A DNA stretch of 64,000 nucleotides from Streptomyces abyssomicinicus (GTDB lineage Bacteria; Actinomycetota; Actinomycetes; Streptomycetales; Streptomycetaceae). The stretch covers positions 300,110 to 364,109 of the forward strand of contig NZ_BBZI01000009.1 in the NCBI RefSeq assembly GCF_008974245.1, written 5' to 3'. The notes under the pieces were generated by a model. That model searched no databases. It was given only the letters and a program-made list of their open reading frames with translations, and was not told where the DNA came from. Both the position numbers and the translations under genes were made by a program. This document shows, one piece after another, positions 61,669-64,000 of the stretch. The stretch's first letter is position 1; the number at the start of each line of letters is the position of its first letter.

Positions 61669-62136
61669 GTGTCGGACCGCAGACCGTACCGGGTGGGTTA
61701 CGCGCCCGGTGCCTACGACCTCTTCCACATCGGGCACCTGAACATCCTTCGGCACGCCCGGCAGCAGTGCGACTACCTGGTCGCCGGGGTGGTGTCGGAC
61801 GAGATGGCCGAGCTGGCGAAGGCGCGCCGGCCGGTCATTCCGCTCATCGAGCGGCTGGAGATCGTGCGCAACATCAAGTACGTCGACGCGGCCTTCGTGG
61901 AGACCGTGCCGGACAAGGTCGAGACCTGGAAGCAGGTCCGCTTCGACGTCCTCTTCAAGGGTGACGACTGGCGGGGCACCGCCAAGGGGGAGAAGCTGGA
62001 GCAGGACTTCGCCGCCGTCGGCGTCGATGTCGTCTACTTCCCGTACACGGTGCACACGTCCAGCACCCAGCTCCGCCGGGCGCTGGACTCGCTCACCGCG
62101 CCGGTCCCCGAGACGGGCGAGCTCAGCCGCGGCTGA
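61669..62136 (+). CDS. Cytidylyltransferase (glycerol-3-phosphate type)
   Basis: This 155-residue nucleotidyltransferase has the HxGH motif in GAYDLFHIGHLNILRHARQQCDYLVAGV and VHTSSTQLRR near the end, as in TagD-like enzymes that make CDP-glycerol or a related CDP-alcohol. The GTG at 61669 is preceded by a purine-rich GGGGGGAAACGCAAG. It is convergent with, and overlaps by 14 nt, the CDP-alcohol phosphotransferase gene, which would use such a product. Confidence 0.88.
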   Translation: MSDRRPYRVGYAPGAYDLFHIGHLNILRHARQQCDYLVAGVVSDEMAELAKARRPVIPLIERLEIVRNIKYVDAAFVETVPDKVETWKQVRFDVLFKGDDWRGTAKGEKLEQDFAAVGVDVVYFPYTVHTSSTQLRRALDSLTAPVPETGELSRG

Positions 62137-62902
62137 GCTCGCGGAACCACTTGACCAGGAACAACGGCAGGTAGAGCGCCGCCGCCGCCCCGAACAGGGC
62201 GTAGCCCCACAGGAAAGCCGGACCGGCCCCGAGCAGCAGGAAGACCAGGCAGAACACGCCGTGGTCGACCGGCAGCAGCGCCACCGCCCGCACCAGGGAC
62301 GGCGGCGCGGCGGGGCCGGAGGGCCCGGCGGCGGCCTTCCGCTTGAGCTGCTCGGTGAGCAGTCCGCCGAAGAACGTCACGATCGCCGCGAACAGGAAGC
62401 CCAGCGGCAGCAGCAGCCAGGCCCTCTCCCACACGGCGAACTCCTCGGGCCGCAGGAAGAAGGTCAGCAGCACCACCGTGTGCAGCGCGGTGGTCTTGGC
62501 GCAGTCCACCACGTGGTCCAGCCATTCGCCCGCCGGGCTGCCGCCGCCGCGCAGCCGGGCCAGCTGCCCGTCCGCCGAGTCGAAGGCGAAACCCGTCGCC
62601 AGGGCGAGCCACACCACCGGCCCCGTCCACCAGGCCGGCTCGGCCAGGGCGATCAGGGCGATGCCGCCGAAGCTGAACAACGCGCTGACCAGGGTGACCT
62701 GGTTGGGCGTGAGGCCCATCCGGTAGGAACCCGCCGCCAGGACGCGGCCGACCGGGCGGTTGACGTAACGGGAGTAGAGGGAGACGCCCTTGGCGCTCTT
62801 CTGCGCCTGCGCCAGCCGGGCCAGCGCCTGGCGGAAGGTGAGCCGTGCGAGGGTCTCAGGGTCCTCCCGGGGGCGCCTCTCATCCGCTTCTGCCGTGCTC
62901 AT
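62123..62902 (-). CDS. CDP-alcohol phosphatidyltransferase family protein
   Basis: This 259-residue membrane protein with about six helices carries the family motif (DSADGQLARLRGGGSPAGEWLDHVVD, matching DGxxAR-x8-Gx3Dx3D). It condenses a CDP-alcohol with an acceptor alcohol to form a phosphodiester. It lies 20 bp after the LCP gene and is in its operon, and its 3' end overlaps the cytidylyltransferase, pointing to a joint role in a wall or membrane phosphodiester polymer. Confidence 0.88.
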   Translation of the reverse strand: MSTAEADERRPREDPETLARLTFRQALARLAQAQKSAKGVSLYSRYVNRPVGRVLAAGSYRMGLTPNQVTLVSALFSFGGIALIALAEPAWWTGPVVWLALATGFAFDSADGQLARLRGGGSPAGEWLDHVVDCAKTTALHTVVLLTFFLRPEEFAVWERAWLLLPLGFLFAAIVTFFGGLLTEQLKRKAAAGPSGPAAPPSLVRAVALLPVDHGVFCLVFLLLGAGPAFLWGYALFGAAAALYLPLFLVKWFRELSRG

Positions 62903-62922
62903 CGATGCCCTCCCCCTGCCGG

Positions 62923-63999
62923 TCAGCTGCCGCCGCCGGCCGGGGACTTCCGGGCCGACTCGGGTATCGGGCGGTCGGTGCGCAACGCCTCCCAGACCTT
63001 GTCGGCCAGCGGCTGGGCGGGCACCACGCGGTTGGGGTCGGCGGTGTCGTACTTCACCGGCAGCATCACGGTGTCCAGGGCGGACGGGTCGATGCCCTGG
63101 AGCGACTGTCCGAACTCGGCCAGCGAGGTGAGTGACGCCAGGTCGGAATCGGTGGTCAGCGCTCCGGTGAGCGAGTCGGCGATCCTGTAGGTCTTGACCG
63201 GATCGCCCAGCAGGTCCTGTCGTCGGACCTCGCCGATCAGCGCCACCAGGAACTGCTGCTGGAGGCCGATGCGCCCCAGGTCACTGCCGTCCTTGTAGCC
63301 GTAGCGGGTCCGGACGAACTTCAGCGACTCGGCGCCGTTCAGGCGGTGCTGCCCGGGATCCAGGGTGAAGCCGCCCTTGGTGTCCTTGATGGGCTCCTTG
63401 ACGTCGACCGTCACCCCGCCCAGTTCGTCCACCAGCGACTTGAATCCCGCGAAGTCGATCTCCATCAGGTGGTCGATCCTGACCCCGGACATAGTCTCCA
63501 CGGTCTTGAGGGTGCAGGCGGAACCCACCTGGGAGTAGACCGAGTTGAACATCACCCGCTTCGCCGGGGAGACCTCGGTGCCGTCGGCCCGGGTACAGGC
63601 CGGGCGGTCGACCAGGGTGTCCCGCGGGATGGAGACGGCCACCGCCTCGGAGCGGCCCTCCGCGACATGCACCACCAGCGCGGTGTCGGAGCGGGCGCCG
63701 CCGACGTCGCCACCGTCCAGCGCGGCGTTGTCGCCGGCGCGCGAGTCGGAGCCCAGCACCAGGATGTTCAGCGACTCACCGGCGGCCGGCTCCTTGGCGG
63801 GGCGGTCGTCCCCCAGGGCCTCATTCAGGTCGACGGCCGTGATGTTGCCGTCCAGGTCCTCGTACATCCACCAGGCCGTACCGCCCGCGGCCAGCGCCAG
63901 CACGGCACAGGCGATCATGATGTTGCGGAAGACCTTGCGCCGCGGACGGCGGCGGCCGCGGGACCCGCGGACCCTGTCCGGCCGGTCGTCGGACCGCAC
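62923..63999 (-). CDS. LCP (LytR-CpsA-Psr) family wall-polymer ligase
   Basis: At least 358 residues are visible: a very basic cytosolic start, one membrane segment (MIACAVLALAAGGTAWWMY) and the LCP domain (LNILVLGSDSRAG, RSDTALVVHVAEG, VSIPRDTLVDRP, with the conserved Asp and Arg residues that bind the polyprenyl pyrophosphate). LCP enzymes join teichoic-acid-like or other polymers to peptidoglycan. The GTG at 63999 is at the window edge, so the true start may lie outside. Confidence 0.9.
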   Translation of the reverse strand: MRSDDRPDRVRGSRGRRRPRRKVFRNIMIACAVLALAAGGTAWWMYEDLDGNITAVDLNEALGDDRPAKEPAAGESLNILVLGSDSRAGDNAALDGGDVGGARSDTALVVHVAEGRSEAVAVSIPRDTLVDRPACTRADGTEVSPAKRVMFNSVYSQVGSACTLKTVETMSGVRIDHLMEIDFAGFKSLVDELGGVTVDVKEPIKDTKGGFTLDPGQHRLNGAESLKFVRTRYGYKDGSDLGRIGLQQQFLVALIGEVRRQDLLGDPVKTYRIADSLTGALTTDSDLASLTSLAEFGQSLQGIDPSALDTVMLPVKYDTADPNRVVPAQPLADKVWEALRTDRPIPESARKSPAGGGS

Positions 64000-64000
64000 C

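Overview
The window is a piece of a high-GC actinobacterial chromosome, almost certainly Streptomyces. The support is strong third-position GC, many GTG starts, mycothiol-type and proteasome-activator genes, two branched-chain 2-oxoacid dehydrogenase operons, a Lrp-type bkdR, and the FHA/PP2C/RodA/PBP/PknB operon that lies near oriC in Streptomyces. From memory the gene order resembles the S. coelicolor core region around SCO3790-SCO3850. A perfect ParB parS site and three perfect Streptomyces-type DnaA boxes also fit an origin-proximal position. dnaA, dnaN and oriC are not in the window, and no prophage, insertion sequence, CRISPR array or conjugative element was seen.

Layout. 0-9.9 kb: a truncated hypothetical gene, a Tat-exported PhoX-type phosphatase behind a PHO-box-like direct repeat, a membrane endonuclease/phosphatase-fold protein, a FadE5-type acyl-CoA dehydrogenase, an M18 aminopeptidase, a small DUF6458 membrane protein, an NHL/thioredoxin protein and a LURP-one-related protein. 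9.96-11.0 kb: a 1 kb degenerate GC-rich repeat locus with no credible gene. 11.2-18.4 kb: a secreted Ig-like protein with a Pro/Glu/Val repeat linker, a nitrilase-family hydrolase, a mycothiol-dependent isomerase-family protein, an MFS/GntR pair and a DacA-type D,D-carboxypeptidase. 18.5-22.2 kb: first bkd operon (E1alpha-E1beta-E2). 22.7-26.4 kb: two divergent membrane Ser/Thr kinases. 26.5-33.2 kb: proteasome activator Bpa, a Pro/Ala-rich anchored protein, a quinone oxidoreductase, a K+ channel whose start codon sits in parS, MoeA, and a MobA-like protein interrupted by a large repeat insert.

33.2-42.5 kb: second, tightly overlapping bkd operon, its divergent Lrp regulator (BkdR), a TetR gene, a 3-hydroxyacyl-CoA dehydrogenase, PaaN and a TrmH-type methyltransferase. 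The bkdA2 promoter and the hbd/paaN intergenic region carry the same 14-bp palindrome, suggesting one TetR regulon joining branched-chain and phenylacetate-type catabolism. 42.7-48.1 kb: HTTM and DUF5819 pair, rhodanese, J-domain and DUF2252 proteins. 48.4 kb: tRNA-Leu(CAG). 49.0-57.1 kb: fhaA-fhaB-pstP-rodA-pbpA-pknB, the cell-wall and phosphosignalling operon. 57.2-64 kb: a surface polysaccharide cluster (flippase, Wzz-type co-polymerase with degenerate P-loop, glycosyltransferase, cytidylyltransferase, CDP-alcohol phosphotransferase, LCP ligase).

A recurring oddity is that at least six genes end inside short tandem repeats (10 to 21 bp) whose unit contains the stop codon, and the 1 kb repeat locus also starts directly after a stop codon.
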